Source: Prostheceraeus crozeri (Eukaryota; Platyhelminthes; Polycladida; Euryleptidae). From it: 64,000 nt of DNA. Shown here piece by piece: positions 39,401 through 51,111 of the stretch (the first letter of the stretch is position 1; every line of letters starts with the position of its first letter). The notes under the pieces are model-generated. The model saw only the letters and a list, made by a program, of their open reading frames with translations, did not search any database and was not told the origin of the DNA. The position numbers were made by a program, and so were the translations under genes. The stretch lies in NCBI GenBank assembly GCA_907163375.1, contig CAJQUW010007075.1, positions 1 through 64,000 of the forward strand, read 5' to 3'.

Positions 39401-40643
39401 GAAGTTCACGCAAATGGTGAATCCGTATGCGTACTTTGGCACGAGTGCGAGGCTGGCATAAAGGCTTCTGATATCGCTTCAGCTTATTTCCATTTTATAA
39501 CGCATTATTGTAGAGATCATGAGGAAGTCATTTTTTATGCAGATAATTGTAATGCATAAAACAAGAACCCAATAGAATTACCTTGAAATTTTTAGAAGCA
39601 GGTCATACCTATATGACTGCTGATAGCGTTCATGCTTCCATATCGAAGAAAATAAAGAATGCAGAATTATTTGATTTTGATGACTATGTGAATGCCATTC
39701 AAAAATCTCGGCGGCAACTGCAAGTACATACACTTACACACCCAGACATGATGATTTTTGATAAGTCCATGACATTAACTAGAATAGCCGGCTTCAGCAA
39801 ATTCCGAATTATACAGTTTCGTCGTGAATCATTCAGTCTATTTGTTAAACATGATTACAACGATGACTTCACTGAAATCAATCTTCTGAAGCGAAAGATA
39901 TCGCCAATTGTGTTCAACCAAGAAACTGTTGCAAGACAGAGTGGACGTAGAGGAATTTCCAAAGAGAAGTACATCGACCTCCAGAAACTTGCATCCTTCA
40001 TGCCTGTTTCGCGTCGGCACTTTTTCTTTAGTTTGCATGTCAATTCTGAGTCGGTGGATCTCTCAGTTATCAGAGACATTGATTTCTGAGGAACGATGAT
40101 CTATGTGTAGGTGATTGTTGTAACTTGATTGTGTAATTAATTGATGCTTGTTTTATGAACTTGATACTAAGAAAGATGAAATTTGTTTGGACTTTGAATT
40201 GTTTTAAGTATTCTTATTCACAGCTTTTAGATTATATAGATTAACGACGACCGCTCATCCCAAGGGAGATAGCCAAGAAGATAACGATGATTTTAGACTA
40301 CGTCAATCTGCGTTGTTCTGCCGTGCCATTCTATCAACCTCTGAATAACAATAATCCACTAGCACTAAACTACGTGCATCTGCCGTTCCATCTAGAGGAT
40401 AAAACCGATCGAATGGGAACCCTAAAACAAATTTGGTGATTTTTTGGTATTGAGTTTTCTAAATATCATTTTTTTGAGTTCATAGACGCATTCTCTGAGC
40501 AGCAAGGACAAAGAAGATACCTTATTTTTTAAATAATTGTGAGACCTAGCAGTTTGCAGCCAAGGAAACATATAAAAATTGTAAACACTGCTTTCTCAAA
40601 ATTGACTATTTGCAAACTACGTGGTTCTGCCGTCCGAAGGCCG
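36430..40643 (+). mobile_element. Sola-like DNA transposon nested in piggyBac 1
   Basis: A 4214-base element. The left end begins CGGCCGTCGGATGGCAGAAC and the right end, on the other strand, CGGCCTTCGGACGGCAGAAC. Both continue into CACGTAGTTT (about 28 of 30 matches). A 4-bp target duplication TACT flanks it (36426-36429, 40644-40647). The core motif AAACTACGTG...TGCCG recurs inside both ends, at about 36460, 36745, 40366 and 40615, as subterminal repeats. Four-base duplications are the hallmark of the Sola superfamily, and the broken transposase inside agrees with a widespread invertebrate family I associate with Sola. The boundaries are firm; the superfamily name is less so. Confidence 0.85.
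38221..40089 (+). pseudogene. Transposase of the Sola-like element, broken
   Basis: An acceptor-like GCATTGCAG ends at 38219, and conserved blocks follow over 1.9 kb in several frames. They are RCQFLSDSVRQNIFDSF and KRDFMQYNV; QMVCKAFFMRTLGL; KRGRHAPANKFPSEYKESIV with YRLNHAPDRRYLTGYLSK; VVSVDMQKV; NMFNETFAEVH with LWHECEAGIKASDIASA and VIFYADNCNA; and finally EAGHTYMTADSVHASI with FDFDDYVNAI. The spacing matches uncharacterised transposases common in insect and cnidarian genomes. SVDMQ and ADNCN supply two probable catalytic aspartates. There are at least five stops or frameshifts, including near 38280, 38885 and 39080 and a stop at 39557-39559. An upstream exon could end at the GTAAGT at 37048, but nothing in it is recognisable. 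Confidence 0.7.
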
Positions 40644-41877
40644 TACTGTTGACCTCGCTTCTCCCTTAACTATTCATTGATGCTCTATTCGCCATTATGG
40701 CTAGCCAATAACAGTCAATCTCTGTTGAAAACTCAGCGAAATCGTGCGGCAGTGTTGCCTATCCTCAAGAACACCACGGTGTGTCATTCTCATCGTCGCG
40801 TCGGACTGTATCTTCAGTAACTCTTTTTGTATTTCGTCGGCGAAAATGCGATCAAGCCAGGCGGCGGCCCTTCGTGCTATCCGTGGAGAACCTGAGCAGG
40901 AGGATGAGCTTGACCTAGCTGAACTGCAATCGGACGATGAGATTGCCCTACAGGAGTCCTTGACCGAGGTCGACGACGAGGAGGAACCGGGACCAGAGGA
41001 CGACGAGTTACAGAAAGGTGACCTCACCAACATCGAATCTTCAAGTGAGAGCGATGATGAAGATCAAGCATCAGATAGTCGACTTGTTAGTGCATCGAAC
41101 ATTACATGGCAACCTATGACTCAAAGTCTACCACATGGAGGTAGGCAGCCTCAGCACGTGTTTCACGGCGAGCCGTTCGTGATTGCCCGTGGGATTCGTC
41201 CATCGACGCCATGTGAAGCCTTCTACATGTTTACTGACTTTATCATTGATGACATGGTAATGTACACAAATCTTCAAGCACGACGCCAAGTTCGCGAATA
41301 CAATCGGGTCAATAATACTATGAAGGTATGGAAAGTGACTGATCGGACTGAAATGGATTCATTTGTTGGATTGTTGATTTTGGGAGGCGTTTTCAAAACG
41401 CACTACAGGAGCACGATGGACTTGTGGTCCATTCGTGATGGCCAACCGGTGTTTCATGCCACCATGTCACGAGATAGATTCAAGGAAATCATGAAGTTCC
41501 TACGATTTGACGACGTAGCTCGACGCAATCGAGATGACCCCCTGGCTCCGTGTCGCTATTTGTTGGAAATGTTCAATAAGAAGATACAGGAATATGTAGC
41601 TGCGCCGCTGTACCTGACCGTCGACGAACAACTCCTTGAATTCCACGGCCGCGTTAGATTGAGACAATACATCGCAAGCAAGCCAGGCAAGTTTGGAATT
41701 AAAATCTTCTGGCTCACCAGTTCAGGAGGCGAATATGTCTTCTCTGGAATTGTCTACATCGGCGCAAACAGCTTGAAGGCCGAGGCAATCGTGATCCAGC
41801 TTACACAGCCATTCCTCAATTAATGGCCGGAACATAACTGTTGACAACTGGTTTACGTCCGAGGCAGAGATGTCGGC

Positions 41878-41910
41878 GGATATCCGGATAGTTGAACTAT
41901 CCGGATATCC
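41878..41910 (+). repeat. Subterminal palindrome, left end of hAT
   Basis: GGATATCCGGATAG, five spacer bases, then its reverse complement: a 33-base palindrome 13 bases inside the element. Confidence 0.85.
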
Positions 41911-42729
41911 GTGCGAAATTTTTACGTCTACACTGAATTGCAGCAAAGGTTATTTCGACCTTCTGTTTTCACTCGACGCACTCAGATACTCCTCATGGAC
42001 ACGGGGACACCGCGAGCAGAGCTTAACACGAAGGTGACTGATACTTAGACGACGCGCCCTCGTAGATACTAAGATGCGTGATCCCTCTCTATCAGTACAA
42101 TAAGAATCAAAGCAACAGTCGCTTAGCCAATGCGCGGTTGCTGTCGCAAGTCGATGACAAACCGGACGAATTTCTATCAACGCATGCTTTTTGAGGAGAC
42201 TGGTTTTCATACATTGTTCCTTCTTCTCGAGAACGAAGTTAGCATAAAGTAAAACATTCTTCACTGATATAGTTCTCTTCGAAAACTTTTCATATCCTCA
42301 GCAACGACACGTTCAACCGAGACTGTGGAGTTGCAGTGGACCGCGTGTGGAAGTCTCTCTATCGGTGACTCTTTCGTTCTGTACTTAAGCATTTCGTGTT
42401 TTATGTATTTACTTTTATTGTTCTGTAGCCAGTAGCATCCTAATGCATTTAAGTTTGTTGCTAGAGTGTAGTGGACAGTAGCGTGGCTTAATTGTGACCT
42501 TGGCGTCAGTAGAGTGGCGTGTTTTTAAGTAATTTGTGTTTAACAGTGATTGTGCATGTTTGCCAGCTTGTCTTGTTCACTCTCAACTTGTCGTGCCTGA
42601 GGAAGGGTGGATCACCCGAAAGCTTGCCAATAAAGAAATTTCGAAGAGAACCATACCACTGAAGAATTTTTTACTTTATGAGACTGGTTTTGTGTGCATT
42701 TACAAGTGCCTCTGAGATTTCTCCGCGAT

Positions 42730-45700
42730 ATGTCTTGGAATGCCGGCATGAAGAAGAGTTGGGTATGGAATCACTATACGAAAGAGTCGGCTGAGGTTGC
42801 AAAATGCAATCTGTGCTCCAGCCGCTTGACCTTTCGAGGGTCCACCTCGACTCTCTCAAATCACCTCTGCGGCAAGCACAAATTATCGATGCCAACTACC
42901 AGTACAACTGCTGAAGCGGCTGCAAATCGTGCAGGAGGAACAAAAAGAGACAGCAGTGGACGAGCTGTGCCTACGGATAGGCAAGGGATTCATTCGAATT
43001 TTCTATCTAACAAAAGTTTGGATGTGGACATCGATGTTGATGATGACTCTAGGAAGATAGCGAAACAGAAACAATCTTGCATTACCGAATACTATGAGGT
43101 AAGCATTCAAATTTTGTATATGTATGGTGTCTTTACACGTAGCCTACATTGGGTTTTTGTAGTTTTGCGTAGTGCATTTATTATTTATATAAGCATCTTA
43201 ATTTACTAATAGTCTATTACACGACGTACAAAAAATAGTACACAGTATGTCTGCTGTATACAGTATGTTGATATTGATATTCATCGGTTCCATGATCAGT
43301 TTTAGAACCGGGCTTGGATTATAGGCTTACTGGATGATAGGCTATATGTAGGGCTACACTGTAATTAAGTGGAAATTGCATTGCAAGGGGTTATGCCTCC
43401 TATCAAAGTCTATTTATTGTCTTGCATGCTAAATAGGCCTAAATGTACAGCACAAGACTATTTACCTAGTAGAAAGGAACAGTATGCCTAAAGTGCGCGC
43501 ATCATGGGCGTGAAAGCGCTTCCTCTAGCAATATGCGACTTGCATTGCAAATTTATGCATGAAGGTGTATCAGCATCACTGTGAATTTACAAATGTGCAA
43601 GCATGTGGATGGTGTATGGTCGTTGTTCGCTATAGACATTAATTTTATTCGACAGCACTTCTATTCGACATGGACATTTGTACGGCAGTATAGGCCTGCA
43701 TGTATTTCTGACCTGTCGTATATACGTTTCCCCTTCTATAACATGCAGATTACGGTTTACAGGTTAAGGTTTAGAACTACATCCACTCTTTTGTACTTGC
43801 ACTATGTTGTACATTAATACAACATAAATGTAGAGGATTTTTACTTTTGTCTGATGTTTTTGTACAGACACATCGAAAAAACCGAAAAAGTCTTACAACT
43901 CATTTTAGAAAAAATATTAGTTATTCACGGGTTCGTCAGCAGGAAAAACAAGCAGCTTTGCATTTATTGAAATAGTTTAGTACATAATATTAAAACTGAT
44001 GTATCAATGAATTACATGTATCACAATCGAATTACTTATCCCTAGTGTAAATGTGAAATCACATAATCCATCCTGAAACCTATTAGCTATTTATATTTAA
44101 ACACAATGATATTTACAGACACGTAACCAGCGTCTCTGCTCTACCGAAAGGGCGAAAGAATTGACAAAGTTGCTCTGTCGTGCTGTCTGCTCAGATCTCT
44201 TGCCATGCAACGCGTTTGAAAGTGATGGAATGAAGACAGTGCTTGAGTTCTGTGAGCCCAACTATCAGGCTCCAGTTCATAGTACAATCATGAGTCACAT
44301 CAAGAACTCATGTGCTGTTGGACAAGCAAAGATTATATCGGTCATTAAAGAAGCACAAAGCACAGGCTCAAAGATTTCAATTACATTAGACCATTGGACT
44401 AATAAGCATATGCAAGGCTTCGTCACCTACAGCATTCATTTTGTCGATGGCCAGTGGAAATTGGTGAACTTGGTCTTACATACGGAACACTTGACAACTG
44501 ATCACTCTGGAGAAAACATTGCACAAAACGTTGATGAGACCCTCACAAAGTATGATATTACTACTGCATACTTCAGTACTACCGATGACGCAAGTAACAT
44601 GAGGAAAGGGATGCGATTATATAAGAAAATTGAATATGATATTGGATGTATTGCTCATTTAATGGACCTGGCGATCAAAGATGCTGTCAAAGCATCAAAT
44701 ATGGAACATGCAATTCAGATTATTCGAGGTCTGATGACCAAGCTTCGAAAGTCTGTTGCTCTGAGAACTGAGTTGAGGAAATCCATTGATTTCCTCATTG
44801 AGCAAGGTAAACTGGGGAAGGATAGCATGAACAAGGAACCCCAAATCGATGAACCAACTCGATGGAGCTCCACACTTACGATGCTCAAAAGCTACCGAGA
44901 TTTGAAGTCTGCTATCGACATGGTATCCCTCAACAATGCCAATCTGGAAGCATTGGAACCCGAAGAGCTCACTGCCCTGGAATGGGCTGTCAAGTACTTG
45001 GATCCTCTAGCCGACATGGTCAAAGTATGGCAGACCGAGAGCTTCCCCATTATCAATGAGGTCTATCCTATGCTGACACAAGTAAGAATATCCATTTTTA
45101 TTTCATCATGAATGAACGGAAGTCATTGTGATAAAAGAATACATGTTGATACCGGTAGCCTATATGCCTACGCACGAAATTTTGAACATACATGTAAATA
45201 TGGGTCAATCTCGTTTAGGAGGTATATTACACGCCGTAAGCATTTACATGAATGATATTTTGTTCACTTAAGCTTAATTCAATTTTATGTCTAGTCACTT
45301 CACCCGACGTGCTCGTGACTTGCCATAATAAGCCTACCTATATTAAGCATAATAAAGGGTTTCTTTGTGATTTTTAAATAATTCCATACGTTCAATGTGT
45401 ACGTATACTGTTTTTTTTAACTTTTTAACTGCCATAGTTTTTTGTAACAGGTATAAGTAAATGTCGATGTTTGACCAAAAAAATCAACGCATTATAGTGT
45501 TATGTCATTTGTAATTATGAATTTGATTTGACAACAAGTAAACAATACAAATAGAGTATAGTGTATGTTCTTGCAAGCAGAATTGAAAAAGACCGATACA
45601 TGTGCGTACATACAAGTACAGACAGATCAAGTTTATCCTGTGAAGATATGGCAAGGGATGATACCTTTCCATTTCGGTACATTCGCAAGATTTCCTTTCA

Positions 45701-46777
45701 TCACCACAGTAAGTAGTAGGCTTATTATTAAGTATCCATTTTGTTTGCTTTTTAGATAATGAAACTTCTAGTAGAGACAAGCAAATCTGATGACTCGCGA
45801 CCAATCCGTGGGAAGCGGCACTTTGGAAAGACACTCATCAATGAATTGACTATGCGATTTTGTCTTGATGATGATGAATATCTCGGAGAATTATCAATTC
45901 ACACTTTGGCGAGCGCAGTGGATCCGAGATTCAAGCGACTGTGTTTCCTTAAGGAGAATGTTCGCAATGACGTATATGCCAGATTGCGTGATGAAATGGA
46001 AAAAGTGGTGAGTTTTGAAGTACGATACGGTACATGTACATGTACAATGATTGAAGTGCAATAAGTATACTCGTATATACTACGTTAGGTACAATCGTAT
46101 TTTCTCAAGGGTGCAGCTTTACCAGGAGACAAAAGATCTGCTACAGAGGTGTATGTCTAATGTATTGTACACATTCACGTATAATACCGCAAGTTAACGC
46201 TTTGAGTGCGGAAATTAAATCAAAAGAAGAAAAGTATGCTTCATCATATTTCAAGTAACCTTATGTGGAGATATGTTGATGCCTGTACGATGTTCAAACA
46301 TTGATGAAACATTGCCTACGATGATTACAGATGTACATGCATACATATATCTATTCTTTTCACTTCATAGGACAATTCTGCTATCACCATCAATGGAAGT
46401 ATCGAGACAACAGGAAATATAAATCTTCGAGATACAAGATCTTCGAGAGACAAAATTCTGGACATCATGTCCACGTCAATGATTGAGGAGGAAAGTCCCA
46501 TGAATGATACTGATGAGGTGGAGCAGTTTCTCAAGCTTCCTGTTGCGGAGATGCGTACAAGCATTCTGGAATGGTGGAGGGGTCACTGTGCTATTTTCCC
46601 AAAGCTGGCAGCGATTGCAGACATATTTTGGCTGTCCAGGCTACCAGTGCTCCATCGGAGCGTATTTTCAGCACGGCTGGGAACACGTACACAGAAAAAC
46701 GAATGAATCTATTACAAGAAAACGCATGCGCTATCATCTTTTTACACGGTAATGACAGATTTCTGAGCATCTTATAA
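42730..46777 (+). pseudogene. BED-finger hAT transposase, four exons, one frameshift
   Basis: Exon 1 (42730-43098) encodes a BED zinc finger: WVWNHYTKESAEVAKCNLC then STLSNHLCGKH. Exon 2 (44119-45081) holds the RNase H-like core: LDHWTNKHMQGFVTYSIHFV, STTDDASNMRKGM, IGCIAHLMDLAIKDAV and DEPTRWSSTLTML. Exon 3 (45756-46007) has LASAVDPRFKRLCFLKENVR. Exon 4 (46371-46777) ends in the hAT dimerisation signature ATSAPSERIFSTAGNTYTEK and RMNLLQENACAIIFLHGN. GT and AG signals border every intron (GTAAGC, GTAAGA, GTGAGT; acceptors TTTACAG, TTTTTAG, CTTCATAG) and the exons I could check join in frame. A one-base shift near 46620, just before LAVQATSAPSER, is the only break seen. It is related to ZBED-type transposases. 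Exon limits are inferred. Confidence 0.85.
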
Positions 46778-47139
46778 AGATAACGCTTGTGCTACCATCT
46801 TTTTACATGGTAATGACAGAAGAGCTATAGACATAATCTGATAGAAATTTTGTATGATTTTTGTAAAAATATAATCTTCCTGGAAAGAAGGAAAGCTACT
46901 TTTTACTCGGGATTGTTTTAGCTGTACCGGTACTGATTCTCTTTTCCAAATAAGCTCAGTGTTAGTACTCAGTAGAGAACCTATACCTAGTTGGAAATAA
47001 ATTCATTGCTTCAGATCAATTTGTTTTTTGAATTTCGATGTCGTTGTGATGAAAAATAATGACAAACATTGAAGAAATAAACATAGAAATCATGGTAGAT
47101 ATGCTACACTAAAGTAAAAAAAGCAAATCCAATTTTTTC

Positions 47140-47200
47140 AATTATCCGGATATCCGGATAGTTTTTCGCACGGATATCCGGATAGCGATTTTGCTATCCG
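47140..47200 (+). repeat. Subterminal GGATATCCGGATAG repeats, right end of hAT
   Basis: ATCCGGATATCCGGATAG, then CGGATATCCGGATAG and GCTATCCGCG: three related copies within 60 bases of the right terminus, mirroring the left palindrome. Confidence 0.82.
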
Positions 47201-48029
47201 CGCCCATCTCTGGTCCGAGGAATTAGCAGAACATTTGCTACTGAACAATACGACATTGGTTGGCACTCTACGTCAAAATCGCCGCTGCATCCCGCCTATC
47301 GCGAAAGTCACGGAAGGTCGAAGTCGAGGCGATCATCGCTACTATGTATCTGGAGAAAAACTTCTGTGCAGTTTTTGGGACAAAGGCAATAAGCCCGTGC
47401 TTCTCCTCGATACATGTACACGGGAGACTGCTGCCGCCGCGGCAAGTAACAGTGAGAAGCCACTTACAGTCGACTTCTACAATCAAACGAAAAGTGGAGT
47501 GGACATCGTGAACAAGAAGGTACGAGGGTTTTCGGCAAAGCGAAAATGCTGACGATGGCCAGTCGGTGTTATTTGCAACCTATTCGATGTCGCGGGTATC
47601 AATGCACAGTTCATTCATGAGCGGACCAGCGACGTCTACATGAGCAGCGTTGAATTCTTGAAAAGCGTGGGTTACGAACTGGTTGACCAGAAAATACGCC
47701 AAAAGATTGCAAATGCCCAAAGTCTGCAAAAGCATGTTCGACGTACCATTGAAATGCTAGGTTATACAATTCCTGACAATCGCAACCTGAATCGTGAGTC
47801 TTGCAACCTGAACCGTGAGTCTCGCAGCCTGAATCGCGAGTCTCTGCAAAGGCAACAACGATGTCAAATTTGTAAAGCAAGTGCAGACAAAAAGTCAAGG
47901 TCAGTATGCTGCTCCTGTGAGAAAGTGATTTGCATGGACCACATGTCAAGCTTTGCCCTGGATGTTTTGGACCACCTGTCGAGTGATTTCCGAGTGATGT
48001 CGAGTGATTCTTTGCATTCCAACAATTAG

Positions 48030-48987
48030 TTACATATTATACTGTGTTCCTTTTTTACTTGACATAATGTGGGTTATAGCTGATAGCTAGATATCGATAA
48101 GTACTACAGTTGAATTGATTTAATCATTATTCATGTACGTATAATGTTTGCAAATTGAAATCTTGACTATTTCGAAACACAAGTGATCGTTTTTACTTTC
48201 TAGTTTTTTATGTTTAGGGCATTATGTTTCACATGAATATTTGTAAGTGAATAAAAGCTATGTAATAAAGTTAGTTTTTGATATCAACACTGAAAGTGCG
48301 ATTTATAGGTACTGTACTTAAATAAAGCACTTTTTCATACCAATGTGGTGCAGTACCTGAATTGATATTGAAAAAACAAATCCTATGCCTATTTATAGCC
48401 TACCATCACATAGAAAGAAACAATATCTATGTAGGCCTACAAAAAGAAATATTTTTTGTTTAGATAGAGGCCTACTCGCACATGCATGTGTTAGTGCAAA
48501 ATAAAAGAGAGTTAACACAATAATTTAGGCCAAGATGGGAATACTGTTTATCCGCAAACATTGCTGTTCCGCAAGGAAATGAGAGTAGGCCCTATTTACC
48601 GGTAGAGCTCGTATAACTACAAGAGTGATGTCAAAACAGAGGGAAAGGCTGACCAAGAAAATGTGATCATGAACACTAAAATCGATGAAAATGATAGTTC
48701 ATTTGGGGGGGGCAACAAAGAGGCTAGCTACGGCGCTGATCAGTAGGTCCGAATTGTGTAAGAAAGTGAAAATAAGATTTTCCAAACTAGCTTCACATTG
48801 GAAAAATCGTTACATGTACATGTACAAGAACATGTAAAAAATCAAAAAACATGTTTTTCATAGTGAATGAAATCGAATTTCTCAAATCTGACTGCAGATT
48901 CGAATTCCGCAAGGTCGAATTGCTACATATGCACTAATAAACCTCGACAGGCGATACTTCAATGGCAAATATCGAACAATATAGCTT
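48030..48987. other. 3' non-coding part of piggyBac 1
   Basis: No gene is seen after the transposase stop at about 48027-48029. It contains AATAAA words (48249, 48321), several AGGCCTAC-type words near 48430-48475 and a TACATGTACATGTAC run near 48812. Confidence 0.5.
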
Positions 48988-49052
48988 CCTGGGTGTATTA
49001 CACCCAGGTTGTCCTTTAGACCTTCCAGATTTCGACGTCCTCTAACCGTTAA
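48988..49052 (+). repeat. Right terminus of piggyBac 1
   Basis: The 21-base palindrome CCTGGGTGTATTACACCCAG (48988-49008) and GGTTGTCC form the internal repeat. After about 26 bases the terminal repeat CGTCCTCTAACCG meets TTAA at 49049-49052. That TTAA is also the left target site of piggyBac 2. Confidence 0.87.
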
Positions 49053-49068
49053 CCGTCGTCCGGTGTTT

Positions 49069-49088
49069 GGGGTGATTTTAGTCACCCC
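49069..49088 (+). repeat. piggyBac 2 left hairpin
   Basis: GGGGTGA, six-base loop, TCACCCC. A second copy with a different loop lies at 49248-49267 and the right-end partner at 53263-53283. Confidence 0.82.
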
Positions 49089-49501
49089 AACTAAATTGAT
49101 ACGTTTGTAGAAGTAATAGCCATGGATAAAATACCTCAGAATTTCATGACTTTACTACGTTTCTATCCAAGTTGTTATGTCTTTACTTATTTTCACGTCC
49201 GCATAGTCTAACAGAATTTATCTTGTTTTATAGATAGATAGGTGTTTGGGGTGACTTCAGTCACCCCAAGAAACTAGCAAATGATGGTGCTGATTCTTGT
49301 ATCTTTTTATGGAAAATACAATTTCAGTTGCTGGTTGATATCATGCACTTTGATCTAGGGCATATCTAAGTGATCTAACATGTTGTTTTAATTTAAAAAC
49401 CTGTGTAAATTGGCCTACATTGATAGTGGAGTAGGCCAGCTATCTGTAGTCAGAACCCAAAACAAAGCACATGTGAATTCTCGAATAAGCCATCGATTCT
49501 A

Positions 49502-50827
49502 CAGGTTTTTGCAGGAAATAACGGCGTTTCCTCAATTGATTACGTCATTTTGCATAGAATATCGTCAATATGCAATGATTAACGGCATAACAATAGAGAC
49601 TAACGGCACAAACAAAACATTCCGTCCTTTTGTACTTTATTACGACGTAGGCCCATTGCTTTACTGGCGCTTGCAAAACTGAATGGCAATAAGGTGAGTG
49701 TTGATCGGCAATGTCAAAACGTTACGACATGATGCAGTATTTAAGGACAGCCGGCGCTGTGAGCGCGCACAGTTGGAAAAATGAGACGAAGAAGAATGAT
49801 ACCGTTGCTGGATAAAAAGAGAATTGTGGATACCTATGAGAATCCAAACTCTGACTATGTAGAGGTAGCTGCGGCGGTTAACATTCCGCGAGGGACAGCC
49901 TGGTCAATCATACGTCGCTTATCTGGAAGATGGTGAGGTAATGGTACGGAAAAGAGGGGGTGGACGACGACAGCTTGCAACTCAAGAGATGATTGATTGC
50001 CTTGTTGGAACTGTCGAACAACACCCTGTGTTTGCTAATGTGTTAACAGAATACTACATTGATGAATCAGGTTTTAACTTATGGACGAGTCGATCTCGAG
50101 GACGATCTGCAGGAGGACATCGCGCACAGCGCATCGTCGGAGCTAGACAATGCCCAAATTTTACCCTCATTATGGGAGTGTCCAGCCAACGAGGCTTAGT
50201 ACATCACACTATCCGTGAAGGAGGAACGAAAGCGGATGCATTTAACGACTTTTTGGCGCCTTGTGGGACCTTGTCATCGCCGTGCCACGGACGTCAGCGA
50301 TCAACATGCCAACGCTGATTTACATTATCTACCACCCTATTCACCTTTCCTAAACGCAGCAGAAAATTATTTCAGCATTTGGAAGGCGGGTTTACGACGC
50401 CAACTGGAGGAGGTGAGGGAACAGTTACTTCGCCAGCCATATCAAGAGCAACTGGCAACTCTTACTCAGCTTGCTGAGCAAAATTTGGTGAAAATCACTC
50501 CAGCTGCTTGTAGTGCTGCCCATCGGCGAACAAGACGCATCTTCACCGCATGCATTCAGATGCAGGACATAAGTGATGACCATGCATAATGATGTGACAT
50601 AATGACATGCATAATTTGAATAAAAACTGTCTTGGATATATTGAGTTTTGCAAAATGACGTAGTATTTAGATGAACCGCCGTTATAACTGACAAACGCTA
50701 CTGTTTAGTGAATAAGTCGTTAAATTTGAACAAATGAACCGATTTCATTAATTTGTGATTAAAGCCGTTAAGTTACGCATTATGCCACTCTGTAATGCAC
50801 AACTGCCTCTATTAAACGCAAAAACCT
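49502..50827 (+). mobile_element. Tc1/mariner-superfamily element nested in piggyBac 2
   Basis: A 1326-base element that begins CAGGTTTTTGC and ends GCAAAAACCTG, flanked by TA at 49500-49501 and 50828-50829, the target used by this superfamily. Only 11 terminal bases match exactly. Further in, ACGGCGTT/TAACGGC words recur at both ends. The length is normal for the group. The transposase inside is broken. Confidence 0.82.
49781..50589 (+). pseudogene. Tc1-like (DDE) transposase, broken
   Basis: The ATG at 49781 encodes MRRRRMIPLLDKKRIVDTYE and a helix-turn-helix-like VEVAAAVNIPRGTAWSIIRR up to a stop at about 49934. The next frame has RKRGGGRRQLATQEMIDCLV, then YYIDESGFNLWTSRSRGRSA with the first catalytic D, and HTIREGGTKADAFNDFL. 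A third frame holds LHYLPPYSPFLNAAENYFSI with the glutamate of DD-E, and EVREQLLRQPYQEQLATL. The segment that should carry the second catalytic D is short between NDFLAP and ADLHYLPP, so a deletion as well as two or more frameshifts is likely. The stop is at 50587-50589. Confidence 0.75.
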
Positions 50828-51111
50828 GTATAAGATCGCAGTCAGAAATCAAAATGTATAGGAATGTGACATCAGAAGTTTTCATACAGATTCAATTTCA
50901 TTCATGTCTAATGAAAAACAAGAGATCTCCTCATGCAGTAGGCTATCGCAGTTGATGCTTCCAATATTGAGCTGTGTTTTCGGGTTTCACCACAGAAATT
51001 GATATCACTCTATGGATTTCACACGATCATGAGACTCATATTGCTGATGGTCGGTTAGTTTTATCGACCGCTAAACAGCGACGGCAGTAAGTCTACAGTC
51101 AACAATCATTG

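Larger units (their letters stand above)
41865..47212 (+). mobile_element. hAT element nested in piggyBac 1 transposase gene
   Basis: A 5348-base element. The left end is CAGAGATGTCGGCGGATA and the right end, read on the other strand, CAGAGATGGGCGCGGATA. The 8-bp target duplication GTCCGAGG (41857-41864 and 47213-47220) is exact, as hAT elements make. The copies of GGATATCCGGATAG near both ends are probably transposase-binding sites. It carries one gene in four exons with a single visible frameshift, so it is among the best preserved elements here. Because the host gene reads straight across once the element and one duplication are left out, the insertion is younger than piggyBac 1. Confidence 0.93.
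40846..48029 (+). pseudogene. piggyBac 1 transposase, split by a hAT insertion
   Basis: A DDE_Tnp_1_7 (piggyBac) transposase that cuts and pastes at TTAA. The ATG at 40846 starts an acidic N-terminus (ELDLAELQSDDEIAL, EVDDEEEPGPEDDE). The core follows: RGIRPSTPCEAFYMF, DSFVGLLILGGVFK, LWSIRDGQPVFHATMSRDRF, LTVDEQLLEFHGR (first D) and TVDNWFTSE (second D). The hAT element interrupts the gene at 41865. After it the protein resumes with ELAEHLLLNNTTLVGTLRQN, SFWDKGNKPVLLL and DFYNQTKSGVDIVNKK (third D). It ends in a Cys/His-rich finger, CQICKASADKKSRSVCCSC, typical of the family's C-terminal domain. Besides the insertion there is a frameshift near 41820 and a TGA at 47549-47551 before RWPVGVICN. 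Confidence 0.88.
36131..49052 (+). mobile_element. piggyBac element 1, interrupted by two nested transposons
   Basis: TTAA target sites lie at 36131-36134 and 49049-49052. Just inside, the left end reads CGGTTGGAGGACAACC and the right end, on the other strand, CGGTTAGAGGACG. The left end goes almost at once into an internal repeat, GGACAACCTGGGTG. The right end reaches the same internal repeat only after about 26 more bases. A short terminal repeat plus an internal repeat with unequal spacing at the two ends is the classic piggyBac layout. A Sola-like element sits at 36430-40643 and a hAT element at 41865-47212. Without them the element is about 3.3 kb. Transposase relics lie on the plus strand between 40846 and 48029. 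Confidence 0.9.

Noticed and set aside
43581-43817. 78-codon frame within the hAT element
   Set aside because: It lies inside intron 1 of the transposase gene between good splice sites and shows no domain.
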